Assembly (NCBI GenBank): GCA_046753625.1
Contig: JBHHUB010000095.1
Span: 1-15,106 of the forward strand
Origin: JADFOB01 sp046753625
Lineage (GTDB): Bacteria; Planctomycetota; Phycisphaerae; UBA1845
Length of the DNA stretch: 15,106 nucleotides
Direction: 5' to 3'
Positions 13,658 through 15,106 of this stretch are shown here, piece after piece (position 1 is the first letter of the stretch; the number at the start of each line of letters is the position of its first letter). Made by a program: the position numbers and the translations under genes. A model generated the notes under the pieces. The model made no database searches and had not been told where the DNA came from. It saw nothing but the letters and a program-made list of their open reading frames with translations.

Positions 13658-15106
13658 AGCCAGAAGTTGATCCGGAGATAATCGATAACTTTGTGCAGCG
13701 CAATCCACCAGACCGGCTTGGTCCCGATGTGAACCCGAGCCACCCCCTCCATGCCCGGACGAATCCACGACTCGCGGCCATCGATGTCCGCTTCGGCGAT
13801 GAAGACGTTGGCGGTCTTGCGTTGCTGTGCGGACGCCAGTACCCGAGCGATGCGAAATCCGCGCGTGCGGTCCGCCCGAGCGTAACTGGTAAACACACCC
13901 GTCAGGTCAGGCGACAGATTCGCCGACACGGCGTCGGGAACATGCAATTCCAACGTCCAACGGTCCAGCGGCGCGATTTCGAAAAGTGCCTCACCACGAA
14001 GCGCGACGCCCCCGATCCGCTTGCGCAGATCCCCCGCCACAACAACACCGGCAAAAGGTGCCCTGATTACCGCTTGCTCCATGCGCCGCTCGACGATGTC
14101 CAGCTTGGCCTGCGCTAAGGTGTGCTTGGCTCGCGCGAGTTGCACCTCAAACGGTTGGCCGTCGGCTCGCGCCTTGTCCATCGTCCGCTCCCAGACTTCC
14201 AGCTCTGCAAGCAACTGCGCGCGCCGCTGGCCCTGCTGGCGATCATCAAAACGACACAACACCTGACCCGCCTGAATCGAATCCCCCTCGACCGCGGCCG
14301 CCGCAACGATGACGCCGTCAAACGGGGCGGTGATGTGTTTTGTCTCGGCAGCCGTGACCACGGCATCGACGGCAAGATCGTAGTCGACGGTCCCAAAGGC
14401 AAACCATCCGGCCAGCACCAGAACGCCAACGACGACCGCCTTTCTGCCCCAATGGCCCACTTCCATGAGGGACGAGCCGGCCGCGTGGATCGAATCCCGC
14501 AGATGCCGCACCAACCCGCGGTTCGCCCGCTCGGTAAGTTGCAGGGCACCGGCAAACGGTTCTACACGCTTGCGTATTTGCTCCACATGCTCCGCCGTCA
14601 GCGGTCGGTCCGCACTCTGGCGAAGGCTGAGTATCGCCGTAATCTCGTTATGGGCCTTGAGTGGAACCGACGCCACGCCATCACCTTTGGCTATCGCATG
14701 CCAGTGTTTGTGGAGCCGAAATGCTTTGGCCGTACCCCCGCCGGACCAACCACCACCTCGCTGATAAACGATGCTTTCGCCGGCATCCAGGCACTCCTCC
14801 ATCGCGGCGGTAAGACCGACCACACCGGGGCTTTGCTGACGCACCTGGTCTAGCCCGGAAATGGCCAAGATGCGCACGTGGCGGCGGCGGACCAATCCCA
14901 GGGCGACCTGCTCACACCCGAGCTTGTTGCGCAGCTCGTTGGTAATGGTGAACGCCAGCTCGTCCGTCGTTTCGCACGCGGACGCGTGCGACCGGGCTTG
15001 TATATCGCCCCGCGAAACCGAAGAGGCGGGGCCCTGCGCGGCGGCGTCGACGAACTCGACGGAGAATGAGGTGAGCCGGGTCAACGAGTCCAGCTTGGCC
15101 AGCGCG
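13654..15106 (-). CDS. GAF domain-TM-HlyD family adaptor protein, 5' end beyond the window
   Basis: The product combines a cytosolic sensor-like domain with a periplasmic adaptor. Numbering from a TTG at 15084, residues about 40-180 look like a GAF domain (TITNELRNKLGCEQVALGLV; later VASVPLKAHNEITAILSL). A membrane helix lies at 214-231. Next come a lipoyl half-motif (ITAPFDGVIV, 251-260), an alpha-helical hairpin (about 283-335), the second lipoyl half (VIRAPFAGVVVAGDL, 339-353), and beta-barrel regions to about 455. The tail IDYLRINFWL is amphipathic. The frame remains open from the TTG to the window edge (reading LAKLDSLTRL), so the true start is probably outside. The last codons overlap the M50 gene start (ATGA, 13654-13657). 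HlyD proteins usually bridge an inner-membrane transporter to an outer-membrane channel, and neither partner is visible here. Confidence 0.85.
   Translation of the reverse strand, partial: ALAKLDSLTRLTSFSVEFVDAAAQGPASSVSRGDIQARSHASACETTDELAFTITNELRNKLGCEQVALGLVRRRHVRILAISGLDQVRQQSPGVVGLTAAMEECLDAGESIVYQRGGGWSGGGTAKAFRLHKHWHAIAKGDGVASVPLKAHNEITAILSLRQSADRPLTAEHVEQIRKRVEPFAGALQLTERANRGLVRHLRDSIHAAGSSLMEVGHWGRKAVVVGVLVLAGWFAFGTVDYDLAVDAVVTAAETKHITAPFDGVIVAAAAVEGDSIQAGQVLCRFDDRQQGQRRAQLLAELEVWERTMDKARADGQPFEVQLARAKHTLAQAKLDIVERRMEQAVIRAPFAGVVVAGDLRKRIGGVALRGEALFEIAPLDRWTLELHVPDAVSANLSPDLTGVFTSYARADRTRGFRIARVLASAQQRKTANVFIAEADIDGRESWIRPGMEGVARVHIGTKPVWWIALHKVIDYLRINFWL

Noticed and set aside
13658..13768. 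Upstream start for the M50 gene at 13768
   Set aside because: It would overlap the GAF-HlyD gene by more than 110 bases and add a Gly/Ser-rich run, whereas the ATG at 13657 forms a clean ATGA overlap.

Overview
The window looks like chromosomal DNA from a GC-rich bacterium, most likely a member of the Planctomycetes/Phycisphaerae. That assignment is inferred from gene style: a helix-turn-helix domain joined by a long acidic linker to C-terminal membrane helices, System II cytochrome c maturation with large extra domains, futalosine-route menaquinone synthesis, and an M50-peptidase/HlyD fusion beside a GAF-HlyD protein. No rRNA, tRNA, CRISPR array, insertion sequence or phage gene was seen.

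Layout. (1) 2-742 (+): 3' part of endonuclease IV (nfo), cut by the left edge. (2) 743-1182: a gene-poor stretch of 440 bases with several perfect hairpins and two promoter-like sites, possibly a structured RNA. (3) 1183-3631 (+): three envelope genes, namely a small single-pass membrane protein, the HTH-linker-two-TM protein, and an OmpA-domain lipoprotein. (4) 3853-8350 (+): resB and ccsA of System II cytochrome c biogenesis, separated by a purine-rich hexamer repeat. (5) 8391-10097 (+): M3-family oligoendopeptidase. (6) 10184-11428 (+): radical SAM aminodeoxyfutalosine synthase (mqnE). (7) 11516-15106 (-): a convergent two-gene unit. A GAF-TM-HlyD adaptor, open at the right edge, overlaps by ATGA an M50 metalloprotease fused to a HlyD-like adaptor.

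How the genes may work together. ResB and CcsA attach heme to apocytochromes c outside the cytoplasmic membrane. MqnE makes a precursor of menaquinone, the quinone that feeds such cytochromes. Both therefore serve a respiratory chain, although the peptidase gene lies between them. The HTH protein, the small membrane protein and the OmpA lipoprotein are all predicted envelope proteins, but no joint role can be read from sequence.

The least explained part is the minus-strand pair. It has two adaptor-like proteins, an intramembrane protease core and a cytosolic GAF sensor domain, with no ABC, RND or TolC-type gene in view. This is the best candidate for an undescribed system. Its parts are recognisable, but its substrate and transport role are not.
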